Source: Marinihelvus sp963695135 (GTDB lineage: Bacteria > Pseudomonadota > Gammaproteobacteria > Xanthomonadales > SZUA-36). Taken from it: 64,000 nt of DNA. The notes beneath the pieces are model-generated. The model saw only the letters and a program-made list of their open reading frames with translations, searched no databases and was not told the origin of the DNA. The position numbers were made by a program, and so were the translations under genes. Below, piece by piece: positions 9,597 through 19,835 of the stretch; within the stretch, counting starts at the first letter, position 1; each line of letters begins with the position of its first letter. The DNA is taken from the NCBI GenBank assembly GCA_963695135.1, contig CAVOGA010000003.1, forward strand, positions 620,001-684,000, given 5' to 3'.

Positions 9597-10265
9597 TTAA
9601 GCAGAGTTCGGCTTGTCGGCAACCTGGTTACGCAGGTACACGGGCTGGGCCTGTTCCGCGGGCAGCGCCAGGCCGCGCTCGAATTCCGCCGCGCCCAGCC
9701 GGGCCAGGTCCGCGGCCCGCGCAACCAGCGCCGGCCACCGGTCCCGAACCGGCACGGCGGACAATGCGGGGAATCGTTCAAAACCGTTGCCGACGGCGCT
9801 CCACGACGCAGGCTCGGCAGGGATAGCCGCCGCGGGTGCGCAAACCTGTTCAGCGCCGGCCGCTTCCATCAAACCATCGGTGACCGTGAAGCACCCGCTG
9901 AATACCTCGTCCATGCGTGCGTCCATGGCCACCCAGGCGCGTTCCACCCCCTCGCCCGCCGCCGCCTGCGCCACGCAGCGCAGGGAGGACACCGGCACCA
10001 CCGGCAGCCCGGCGCCCCAGGCCAGCCCCTGGACCACGCCGATACCAATGCGCAGGCTGGTAAAGCTGCCGGGACCGCGGCTGAACACGATGCCGTCCAG
10101 GGCGCCCAGGACCAGGCCGGACTCGTCCAGCAACTCCTGCACAAACGGCAGCAGGTGCTCGGCATGTCCGCGGGGGCCCGGGGCAAAGCGCTCCAGGCAC
10201 TCGCCGTCCAGCCACAGGGCCGCGGAACAGGCCTCAAAGGCGGACTCGACGGCCAGCAGTTTCAC
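9597..10265 (-). CDS. tsaB: tRNA N6-threonylcarbamoyladenosine modification protein TsaB
   Basis: TsaB is the inactive-kinase-fold partner of TsaD and TsaE in making t6A at position 37 of ANN-decoding tRNAs. From the GTG start it has 222 residues, begins KLLAVESAFEACSAAL after the initiator, and contains the family signature SRGPGSFTSLRIGIGVVQG. The start was chosen over a longer in-frame extension because the extension lies inside the upstream helicase gene and lacks family similarity. It is the last gene of the leftward block mrcB, lipoprotein, yoaA, tsaB, ten bases after the helicase stop. Confidence 0.93.
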   Translation of the reverse strand: MKLLAVESAFEACSAALWLDGECLERFAPGPRGHAEHLLPFVQELLDESGLVLGALDGIVFSRGPGSFTSLRIGIGVVQGLAWGAGLPVVPVSSLRCVAQAAAGEGVERAWVAMDARMDEVFSGCFTVTDGLMEAAGAEQVCAPAAAIPAEPASWSAVGNGFERFPALSAVPVRDRWPALVARAADLARLGAAEFERGLALPAEQAQPVYLRNQVADKPNSA

Positions 10266-10275
10266 GCGCCGCCCT

Positions 10276-12229
10276 TCATGCCGCCGCCCCCCGGCCGCCG
10301 TCGCGCACAGCGTCGAAGAACGCCACCACCTCGGCAACATCTTCCGTGCGCCGCATGGGCGGGAGGCTGTCGAGAAAAACGGGACCGTAGCGCCGGGTGC
10401 GCAGGCGCGGATCGCAGATGGCCAGCACACCACGGTCGTTGACGTCGCGGATCAGGCGGCCCGCGCCCTGCTTCAGGGTAATCACGGCCTGCGGCAGGGA
10501 CAGCTGCATGAACGGGTTGCCGCCCTCGCTGCGCAGCCGCTCGCCGTGCGCCTCGAGCACCGGGTCATCGGGCGCCGCAAAGGGCAGCTTGTCGATGACC
10601 ACCAGCGACAGCGCGTCGCCGATCACGTCCACCCCTTCCCAGAAACTGGCCGTGCCCAGCAGGATGCCCTCGCCGGATTCCCGGAATGACTCCAGCAACA
10701 GGCTGCGCGGTGCCTCGCCCTGCACGAACAGGGGGTAAGGCAGCCGTTCGCGCAGCAGCCCGGCGGCCTCCTGCAGCGCGCGGTGCGAAGTAAACAGCAG
10801 GAAGGCGCGCCCCCGGCTGGCCTCCAGCACCGGCACCAGTTGCGCCATCAGCTCGGTGATATAGGAGGGATCACGGGGCTCCACGGGCAATTCCGGCAGC
10901 CACAGCAGCGCGTTGTTCGGATAGTCAAACGGCGAGTCCAGGCACAGGGTCTGCGCCGACTCCAGTCCCATTTCCCGCGTGAAGTGGGAGAAGTCGCCGC
11001 CCACGGCCAGGGTAGCCGAGGTGAACACCCAGGCGGCATCCAGTTCGTTCCGGTAGCGCTGAAAAACGTCCGAGACATCCAGCGGCGTGATGTGCAGGCC
11101 AAAGCCCCGACCCTTGCGTTCGAACCAGCGCACCACGCCGCTGCCGGAAGCGCTGTCGAGCAGGTCGAACAGGGCCTGCAACTCCGCCCGCCGGTCGCGG
11201 CAGGCGTCCAGCCCACGGCTGGCGCCCTCAAGCGCGGCCAACGGCGGCTCCAGGTCCACGATCGCCTGGTCCAGCTTCTGCAGCCCAAGGCGCAGTGGAC
11301 TCGTGCTCAATGACCTGCTGCCAGGTCCCCCGGTCCGCCAGGCGCTCCGCCATGGCCGCCTGCAGCTCACGCAGGGCCTGGCGACAGGCATCAACCGGCT
11401 CGCGCAGGCAGCCGAGTGCTCCGGGGATCTCCGCCGCCTCCGCCTGGATATCCCGCATCAGGTCATCGATCCGGCGCCGCGTCAGGCTGGCGCTGAAAAA
11501 CCGCGAGGCCAGTTCCGGGGCCTGGTGCGCCTCGTCCACGACGAAGGCCTCAGCACCGGGCAGCACCTCGCCAAAACCGCGCTGCTTGATGGCCATGTCG
11601 GCAAACAGCAGGTGATGATTGACCACCACCACGTCGGCTTCCTGGGCGCGCCGCCGGGCCTTGAGCACGTGGCAGTCCTCAAAGTCCGGGCACTTGTTGC
11701 CCAGGCAGTTGTCATTGGTGCTGGTGACCATGGACCAGACGGCGCTGTCATCGGGAATGACGTTGGCAACGGACAGGTCACCGTCGCGGGTGCGCGATGC
11801 CCAGGCCTGCACCGCCTCCAGTTCGCCGATCGCCTCCCGGGTCGGGTACTCACCTTCCCGTCGCGACTGCTCCATGCGGTGCAGGCACAGGTAGTTGGCG
11901 CGGCCCTTCAGCAGGGCGATATCCGCGCTGATGTCCAGCGCCTCCAGCACCATCGGCAGGTCGCGGAAAAACAGCTGGTCCTGGAGGGTTTTGGTGCCGG
12001 TGGAAATAATGGTGCGCAAACCGGACAGCAGCACCGGCACCAGGTAGGCCAGCGTTTTGCCGGTACCCGTGCCCGCCTCGGCGACCAGTGAACCCCCGTC
12101 GGCCAGGCAGTCGGCAACGGCGGCGGCCAGCTCTTGCTGTTCCCGCCGGGGACGAAAGCCCGGCAGGTGCGCCGCGAGTGGACTGTCCTCGCCGAGGAGA
12201 CTGGCCGCGTCCGGGCCGTCGCTGCTCAT
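10276..12229 (-). CDS. yoaA: DinG-family ATP-dependent DNA helicase YoaA, frameshifted
   Basis: An XPD/DinG superfamily 2 helicase that in E. coli works with HolC on stalled forks. Corrected length is about 650 residues. The N-terminal half has the Walker A EAGTGTGKTLAYLVP, the iron-sulfur cysteines (ANYLCLHR, then NCLGNKCPDFEDC) and the DEAH-type box VVDEAHQ. The C-terminal half has motifs VFTSATL and TASFWEGVDVIGD. The frame changes at about 11290-11310, between WQQVIEHES and LRLGLQKLDQ, acting as one extra base. The start at 12229 gives MSSDGPDAAS. Tandem placement with tsaB matches other gammaproteobacteria. Confidence 0.9.
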
Positions 12230-12249
12230 CGGGACCACTCCACCAGGTT

Positions 12250-12798
12250 TCAGAGGCCGGTGGGCCGGGTCACCATGCACTGTTGCGCGCGGTCCTCGGC
12301 CATGCGTGATTCGCTGGTCTCACCGAGCCGCTCGTAGGCCACGCTCATGGTGCGCCAGTTGCGGGCGCAGAGCTCGCCGACCCGCGGACCGATATCGTGC
12401 GAGCGGGTCGCGAAACTCACCGCCTGGCTGTATTCACCGCGCTGCAACTGTAACTCCGCCATTTGCTGCAGCAACTCCGGGTCGCGGGGCTGGATGCGCA
12501 TGGCGCGCTCCAGCAGGATCGCCGCCTGGTTCAGGTTGCCATCCGCCTCCGCCTGGCTGGCCTGGGCGGTCAGCTCGGCAACGGCAGGGTTTTTCAGGGG
12601 ATAGACCTGCACGCCCGCGGAGTCCTCGCGGGCCGGCGTCCGGACACGCTCTTCGACTTCACGCTCTTCAATGGGCGCCGGTGGCTGACTGGCGCAGGCA
12701 GGCAGCAGGAGCGCTGCGGTCATCAGCAGCACACCGCGCACGGCGGAAGGACTAATCTCGATCAAACCATTTTCTCCAGAAAGACGCTTCATCATCAT
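12250..12798 (-). CDS. TPR-repeat lipoprotein
   Basis: A 182-residue secreted lipoprotein with a hydrophobic signal ending in the lipobox LLLPAC. A short low-complexity linker is followed by two or three tetratricopeptide-like repeats (QAEADGNLNQAAILLERAMR and ELLQQMAELQLQRGEYSQAV). Three ATG codons in a row open the frame; the first follows an AGGG motif at good spacing. The start overlaps the end of mrcB by 47 bases, so the two are probably co-translated. The position after the bifunctional penicillin-binding protein suggests an outer-membrane partner such as LpoB or CpoB, but there is no sequence proof of that role. Confidence 0.8.
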   Translation of the reverse strand: MMMKRLSGENGLIEISPSAVRGVLLMTAALLLPACASQPPAPIEEREVEERVRTPAREDSAGVQVYPLKNPAVAELTAQASQAEADGNLNQAAILLERAMRIQPRDPELLQQMAELQLQRGEYSQAVSFATRSHDIGPRVGELCARNWRTMSVAYERLGETSESRMAEDRAQQCMVTRPTGL

Positions 12799-15167
12799 TT
12801 TGCCGGACCCTGCAGGGGCTGCCATCGACCGGGGCGGAACCCTCGACAAACGGCATCTGCTGGGCCCCCGGGCACCCCTTGGCGCTGAGCAATGCACTGT
12901 CACGCTCCACCCAGGTCCAGTAGGCCCCTTCGGGCATATCCAGGCTGACCGGGGCCAGCGGCAGCTGGCGGAACAGGCGGGCCCAGACCCGCAGGGCGGC
13001 GTTGCTGCCGGTGACCCCGGCCGGACGGTTATCGTCCAGACCAACCCAGGCCACCGCCAGGCGGTCCCGAGTATAGCCGACAAACCAGCTGTCCCTGCGC
13101 TCGTTGGTGGTGCCGGTCTTGCCCGCCACGGTCACCTGCTGTCCCAACAGACCCGGCAAGGCGCTGGCCGTTCCCTCAGCCACCACGCGGGTCATGCCGT
13201 AGTTCAGTACGGCGACCGCGTCCCGGCGCTCCAGGGGCCGCAGGCGCAAGGGATAGCGGTTCAGCGCTTCGCCCTCGGCGGTCTGCACCGCGGTCACCGC
13301 CCGCAGCGGCACGCTGAAGCCGCCGGCGGCCAGGGACTGGTAGACCTGCGCCACTTCCAGGGGGGTGAGCTCCACGGCGCCCAGCAGCGTGGCCGGCACC
13401 GGCGGTATCGACTCCTCAACGCCCAGCTGGGCCAGCTTGTCGGTGAACTCGGTCAGGCCAATGCTCACCCCCAACCGCACCGTGGCCTGGTTGTAGGACC
13501 GCGTCATCGCCTCGAGCAGGCTCACCTCACCGTGCGAGCGGTTGTCGTAGTTGGACGGCGTCCACAACGTGCCATCGGCCTGGCGCAGGGTAATCGGCTC
13601 ATCTTCGATCCTGGTCAGCCAGCTGTAATGCTCCGGGTGCTCCAGGGCCAGCAGGTAGACGATCGGCTTGATGACCGAGCCGACCTGGCGACGCGCGTTG
13701 AGCGCGCGGTTAAAGCCCTTGCGCGCCGGGTTGCGGTCACCGACCAGCGCGCGAACCTCGCCGCTGTCCACATCGGCCAGGACGATGGCGCCCTGCAGAT
13801 CCGGCGGCAGGCCGGCGGTGGCCAGCTCATCCAGCCCGCGGGTCACCGCCTCCTCCGCCGCCGCCTGTTCCGAGGGCGCCAGGGTGGTGAAAATGCGCAG
13901 GCCTTCATTGCGCAGGTCGGCTTCCCGGTAGTCCCGCTGCAGCTGGTCCCGAACCAGGTCCACGAAGGCCGGATAGCGGTTGCCGGAAATCGACGGCGCG
14001 GGTGTGACGTCCAGGGGCAGGCCTACGCAGGGCCTGGACCTGCTCGCTGGTCAGCAGCCCGGTTTCGCCAAAGATGACCAGGACCTGGTTACGCCGTTCG
14101 AGCGCGCGTTCGGGGTTGCGGCGCGGGTTGTAGAGGGATGCGCCCTTGACCATGCCCACCAGGAGTGCGACCTGGTGCGGCTGGATCTGGTCCAGCGGCG
14201 CGCCGAAGTAATACTGGCTGGCCCGCGCAAAACCGTGAATTGCATGGTTGCCCTGCTGCCCGAGAAACACCTCGTTCAGATAGGCTTCGAGAATTTCCGC
14301 CTTGTCGTAGTGCCACTCCAGCAGCAGCGCCATCAGGGCCTCGTTGATCTTGCGCGGCAGGGACTGCTCATTGCTCAGGTAGTAGTTCTTGACCAGCTGC
14401 TGGGTCAGGGTGCTGCCACCCTGCACGGTGCCGCCCTCGCGCAGATTGACCCACATCGCCCGGGCGATGCCGCGCGGATCGACGCCGTAATGGTGTTTGA
14501 AATTCCGGTCCTCGACCGCCTGCAGGCCGGTCACCAGGAGTTCGGGCACCTCGTCCAGGGACACCAGGGTCCGGTCCTCGTCGTGCAGGGGATAAATGGA
14601 CGCGATTTCCGCCGGATCCAGGCGAATCAGGCCCAGGTCGCCACCACCGGCCGGCGAGGACAGGCGGGACACGATGCCGTTGTCGAGCTCAAGACGAAAT
14701 TTCAGGGGCTGCTGGACACCGTCTTCGAAACGGAAGCCGCGCCGGTAAATCTCATAACGCCCGCCGGAACCGGACCAGGTCCCCTCGCGGTCAGCGCCGG
14801 CGGTTTTGCGGTAGGCGGCCGCCTGCAGCTCCTTCTCCAGGAATTGCGGCGACAGGGACTGGCCCTCAAACAGGCTGAGGGGGCGCGCAAAGACGCGGCT
14901 GGGCAGGTCCCACTTGCGGCCCTCGAATTCGGCCGTGACCAGGTGATTGAGCCAGAACATCCAGGGCACCAGCATGCCGATACCCAGGCCGGCCAGCATC
15001 AGGCCCAGCCGGAACAGCCGGCCTGCCAGGGAGCGGCGCGGCGCGGCCTTTGCACCGCGCGCCCGGCTGCCCGCGGAGGAACCCCGGGCTGTGCTGGACT
15101 TGCGGCTGGCTTTGGTCTTCTTCTGACCGGTCTTTTTCTTGCTGCCGGTTTTGCTTGCTGGACTCAT
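12752..15167 (-). CDS. mrcB: Penicillin-binding protein 1B (bifunctional transglycosylase/transpeptidase), frameshifted
   Basis: Class A PBP anchored in the inner membrane that polymerises and cross-links peptidoglycan. Order: basic cytoplasmic tail (1-45), membrane helix (LGLMLAGLGIGMLVPWMFWL), UB2H-like region, GT51 transglycosylase (AVEDRNFKHHYGVD with the catalytic Glu; GGSTLTQQLVKN), then the transpeptidase with GSVIKP (SxxK), SYN and KTGTT boxes. The frame changes near 14015-14025, where removing one C from the ggcctg run restores ALRRLPLDVTP and a product of about 804 residues. Since class A PBP function is normally needed, a sequencing error is likelier than a broken gene. Confidence 0.92.
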
Positions 15168-15370
15168 GGGCTCCTTGCCGTTTACCGGGTGACATCAGGG
15201 GTGGCATTGACCATAATGGCCCGGACTTCGAGACTGGTCCGCTGCGCCACGCAGAACGGTGACGCCGGACCGGAATGCGGACACCAAAAGGCAGACGTCA
15301 TTCTATCCAGCCCGGGCACCCCGCCGCCAGCGCGAACTTCGCACTGGAGCGCACGAGGCCCGTTTCAACC

Positions 15371-18300
15371 ATGGCAGCGCATCCCCCCACATCCAGCCAA
15401 ACCCAAGGCACCAGCCCCCGCGGCAATGGACCGGCACTGGCCTTGTTTCTGCATGCGACCGGCAGCAGCATTCCCGACCCCGACTGGGTGGAGCGTTTGC
15501 GTGAGCATGGCCACCGGCTGTTCAGTCACCGCGCGCTGGAAGGCGTCGAACAGACACAAGCGACCCTTGAGCAGCCCGGTGACCTGTGCCTGGAACTGCA
15601 GCAGGCAGCGCCGGATCACCCCCTGGTGTTGCTCCGCTATCCGTTGAGCCCGTCGCCTGCGGCTCTGGAAGACCTGGCGGCGCTGCTCGCGCGCGCGCCC
15701 GGCCCGGCAGCGTACACCACGTTCAGCAATGCGGATCCCGAGTGCAATCCCTGGGCAGGACTCGCGGCGGACCGGCTTGGCCTGTCCACCCGCGAGCAGC
15801 TGATCGGCTTGCTTGGCACCGGTCGCCTGATGCCCCTGAACCACTGGCCAAAGCACCTGCTCGCCTTCAGTGCCGCAGCGCTGGACGCGCTTGCCGAGCC
15901 GGGCCTGGGCTGGTCTGCTGCTTACGGACTCCTGCGGCGCCTGCGGGTGGCCCCGGAGCTGGCCGACTGGATCTACATCGAAACGCCCTCGGTACCCGTG
16001 GGCAACAGTGCCCGGCTCGAGCCACATGAATCACCCCGTCCGCGACCCTGGGGCACCCTGGCCAACCGGCTCCAGGACTGGGTCTCGGCCTGCGACAAGG
16101 GCACCCGGCCTGAGGGCGGCATTCCGCGCCCCGGCGCAGCGCCGGTGACCCTGCATATCACGCACAGCTGGGGCGGTGGCGTGGCCACCTGGATCCGCTC
16201 ATTTATTGACACCGACACCAGCGGCCTGCACCTGCAGCTCCGTGCTGAAGGCCCGCAGACGGGCCAGGGCGCCGGACAGCGCCTGAGCCTGTATCTCGGC
16301 AACGAACTCGAGGCGCCGATCGACCGCTGGTGGCTGCAGCCCTCCATCGATGTCATGGACACGGTCAACGGCCAGTACCGGGAGGTCCTGGACCAGGTCT
16401 GTGACCGCTACGGGGTCGGGCGTATCCTGGTCTCATCCCTGATTGGCCACAGCCTGGATGCCTTGCGCACCGAGCGCCCCACGCTGCAGCTTTTACATGA
16501 CCCCTTCCCTGCCTGGCCGTTACTCGGCATTCACCCCGGTGAATTTGACAACAACCTGGCCGCAGCCCTGGAAGACCCGCGCGCCAGGGAGCCGTTCAAG
16601 AACATCTCGCCGGAGTACTGGGAGCGGGTGCAGGCGCAGTACGCGGATGCCGTCCGGCATATCCAGTTGGCCGCGCCGTCCCGCGCGGCCGCCGAGCTGA
16701 TGACCCGCCTGGTGCCGGAACTGGACGGGCATGACATTACGGTCATACCTCACGGTCTGCCGGCGCCACTCCGGGCCCCGGGAGTTGCAAAACCGTCCCG
16801 GGCCAAGCGGTCCCGCGAAGGCCAGCAGCTGCGCATCCTGATTCCGGGCCGGGTGCAGTCGGGCAAGGGCGCCGCCCTGCTGCAGGCTGCCTTGCCGGCG
16901 CTGCGCAAGATCGCGCACATCACCCTGCTGGGCACCGGCAAGGGCGGTGAGCAGTTTTTCGGCCAGGGCGGCGTCAACGTCGTGCTGCAATACGCTCCTG
17001 AGGAGCTCGCCGACATCGTCGACCAGTTGCAGCCGGACCTGGCGCTGTTGCCGTCCGTGGTGCCGGAGACCTTCAGCTACACGCTGTCGGAAATGTGGGC
17101 GCTTGGCGTGCCGGTGCTGGCGACCCGCGTGGGCAGTTTTCCGGAACGGATACGGGAAGGTGAAACCGGCTGGTTAAGCGATGCGGATCCGGAGTCACTC
17201 GTGGCAACGGTCACCGCGCTCGCCGCGGAACCCGACAGCATCAGCCGGGTTCGCGAGCGTTTGCGTGACGAACCGGTGGCGGACCTCGACACCATGACAG
17301 CGGCCTATAACAAGCTGTGCCCTGCACGGCTTATCGCGCCACACCGGCCCGCTTCCAGCGGCGCCGACCTGTCCCTGGCCCAGGCGCAGGCCGAGGCCCG
17401 GTCCGACCAGCTGCGCGGCGCGCAGGGCGCACTGGACCAGGCGGCACGCGAAGCGCAACAGCTCAAGGCACTGGTCGAGGAGCGCACAAAATGGGCCGAG
17501 GCGGAACAAAGGCAGCACCGCAACTCGGTTACCCGTCTCGGCGCGCAGATTGCGGAAGCCGAACAGGAACTGCGGGTCCGCGCCGACCATATCCACAAAC
17601 TCGATGGTCAGATCGAGTCCCTTGACGCGTCGCTCAATAACGTTCTGAACAGCCATTCCTGGCGCGCGACGGCACCGCTGCGTGGCGCGCGGCGACTGGT
17701 CAAGGGCCTGGTGCGTCAGCGCGCCTGGAACCCCCTGCGCTGGCCGCTGTTGCTTTCACAGACCGTGCGCAATCTCAGTACCGTGGGGCTGCGCGGCACC
17801 CTCAACCGCATGCAGCATTTCGAGCCGCAGCAGGCGGCCCCGGGCACTCAAGCGCCAGGAACGGCAGGTCGAAACGCCAAAGGACGTTGTCCTTCCCGAT
17901 GCCGTGCCATCCAGCGCGAACCCACGGGTCAGCGTTGTCATACCTGCTTACAACCACCTGCCACACACCGCCGCCTGCCTGGCCAGCATCGCCCGCGCCA
18001 GGGACACCACGCCCGTGGAAATCATCGTGGTCGATGACGAATCGACCGACGATACGCAGGCGCGCTTGTCCGGCCTGCCGGGATTGCGCTACTACCGCAA
18101 TGCGGCGAACCAGGGGTTTATCCGCAGCTGCAACCGCGGCCTGGCCGAAGCGCAGGGCGAATTCGTCCTGTTCCTGAACAACGACACCCAGGTGCAGGAT
18201 CACTGGCTGGAGCGGCTGCTGGAAACCTTTGACGCGCGGCCCGACGCGGGCCTGGTCGGCGCCCGGCTGGTCTACCCGGACGGCAGCCTGCAGGAATGCG

Positions 18301-19832
18301 GCGGCATGGTCTTCCAGGATGGCTCAGGCTGGAATTACGGGCGCGGCGACAACCCGGACAAACCGGAGTACCAGTTCCTGCGCGAGGTCGACTACTGTTC
18401 CGGGGCCTGCATCATGCTGCGCCGGACCGTGCTGGAGACCCTGGACGGCTTCGACGAGCACTATGCGCCCGCCTATTACGAGGACACGGACCTGGCGTTC
18501 AGGGTCCGCGCCGCGGGCCTGAAGGTCTATGTCCAGCCCGCGGTCAGCATCACCCATTTCGAGGGCGTGAGTTCGGGCACGGACCTGTCCAGCGGCATCA
18601 AGCGCTTCCAGGTCGTGAACCGGGAAAAATTCCTGCAACGCTGGCGGGACGAGTTGCAAAAGCAACCGCCGCCCATCCAGGACCCGCTGGACACCGCGGC
18701 GGTCCGGCGGGCCCGCGACCACCGTCTGCAAGGCCGCGTGCTGGTCATCGACGCCTACACCCCGGAACCGGACCAGGATTCAGGCAGCGTGCGGCTGGTC
18801 AACCTGATGGGCTGCCTGCTGGAAATGGGCTACGGGGTGACCTTTTTCGCTGACAACCGGGCCTGGGACGGGCGCTACACCCGTGCGCTGCAGGCAATGG
18901 GCGTGGAGGCCAGCTATGACCCCTGGCTGAAATCAGCGGATCATTTCCTGCGCGAGCGCGGACCGGACTTTTCCCAGGTACTGATCAGCCGCCATTACAT
19001 CGCGGGGCAGTACATCGCCACCCTGCGCAAGTACGCGCCGCAGGCAAAGTTCATTTTTGACACGGTTGATCTTCACTACCTGCGCGAGGAGCGGCTGGCG
19101 GAGCTGGAAGACAGCACCGCCCTGCGCCAGGTGGCCAGGCAGACCCGCCGCTCCGAGCTGGCGGTTGTCCGCGCAGCGGACGCGACCCTGGTGGTCAGCC
19201 CGGTGGAGCAGGCGTTGCTGACGGAGACTGCTCCGGAGGCGAAGGTTTTTATTCTTTCGAACATCCACGACCTGGGCGCCGAGCCGGCCGGTTTTGCCGG
19301 ACGCAAGGACCTGTACTTTGTTGGTGGTTACCAGCACCCGCCGAATATCGACGCGGCGCGCTGGTTCGTGCAGGACATCTGGCCGCAGATTCATGCGCAA
19401 CTTCCGGACGTGCGCTTTCACCTGGTCGGCAGCAAGGCGCCGGATTCGGTACGCGAGCTCGGCAAGGCGCCGGGGGTCAGGTTTCACGGTTTTGTCGACA
19501 GTCTCGAGCCTTTCCTGGACGGGTGCCGGCTGTCGGTGGCCCCGTTGCGCTACGGCGCCGGCGTCAAGGGCAAGGTGAACCAGGCGATGGCGCACGGACA
19601 GCCGGTGGTGGCAACCAGCGCCGCGGTCGAGGGGATTCATGCGGTCAACGGGACCGACGTGATGGTGGCGGAGAGCGCGGCAGACTTCGCGCAGGCGGTG
19701 GTGAAGCTCTACCAGGACCAGGCGCTGTGGGAGCGCTTGTCCGCAAACGGCCGGATCAACGTGCAGGAGCACTTTTCCCGGGATGCCGCCAAGCGGGACA
19801 TCAGCGCCCTGTTCAGCGCCCTGGAGGACTGA
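15371..19832 (+). CDS. Giant tri-domain glycosyltransferase, frameshifted
   Basis: About 1,486 residues if one extra base at the ccccggg run near 17837-17845 is removed. Parts in order: an N-terminal domain of about 250 residues that I do not recognise; a GT4-type domain (about 257-640) with LHITHSWGGGVATW and ETFSYTLSEMWALGVPVLAT; a coiled coil (about 665-760) ending in the NSHSWRATAPLR motif seen in polysaccharide GT polyproteins; a GT2 domain (about 852-1085) with VSVVIPAYNH, VVDDEST, LNNDTQV and EDTDLAFRVRAAG; and a second GT4-like domain to the end (YFVGGYQHPPNIDAA). The ATG at 15371 follows a GAGG motif and is preferred to one at 15275. Likely acts in O-antigen, capsule or glycan synthesis at the membrane face; no Wzx, Wzy or ABC exporter is nearby. 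Confidence 0.82.
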
Positions 19833-19835
19833 AGG

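Noticed and set aside
12752..15167. mrcB as two separate genes or programmed frameshift
   Set aside because: No slippery heptamer with a downstream structure was seen, and deleting one C gives a normal PBP1B.
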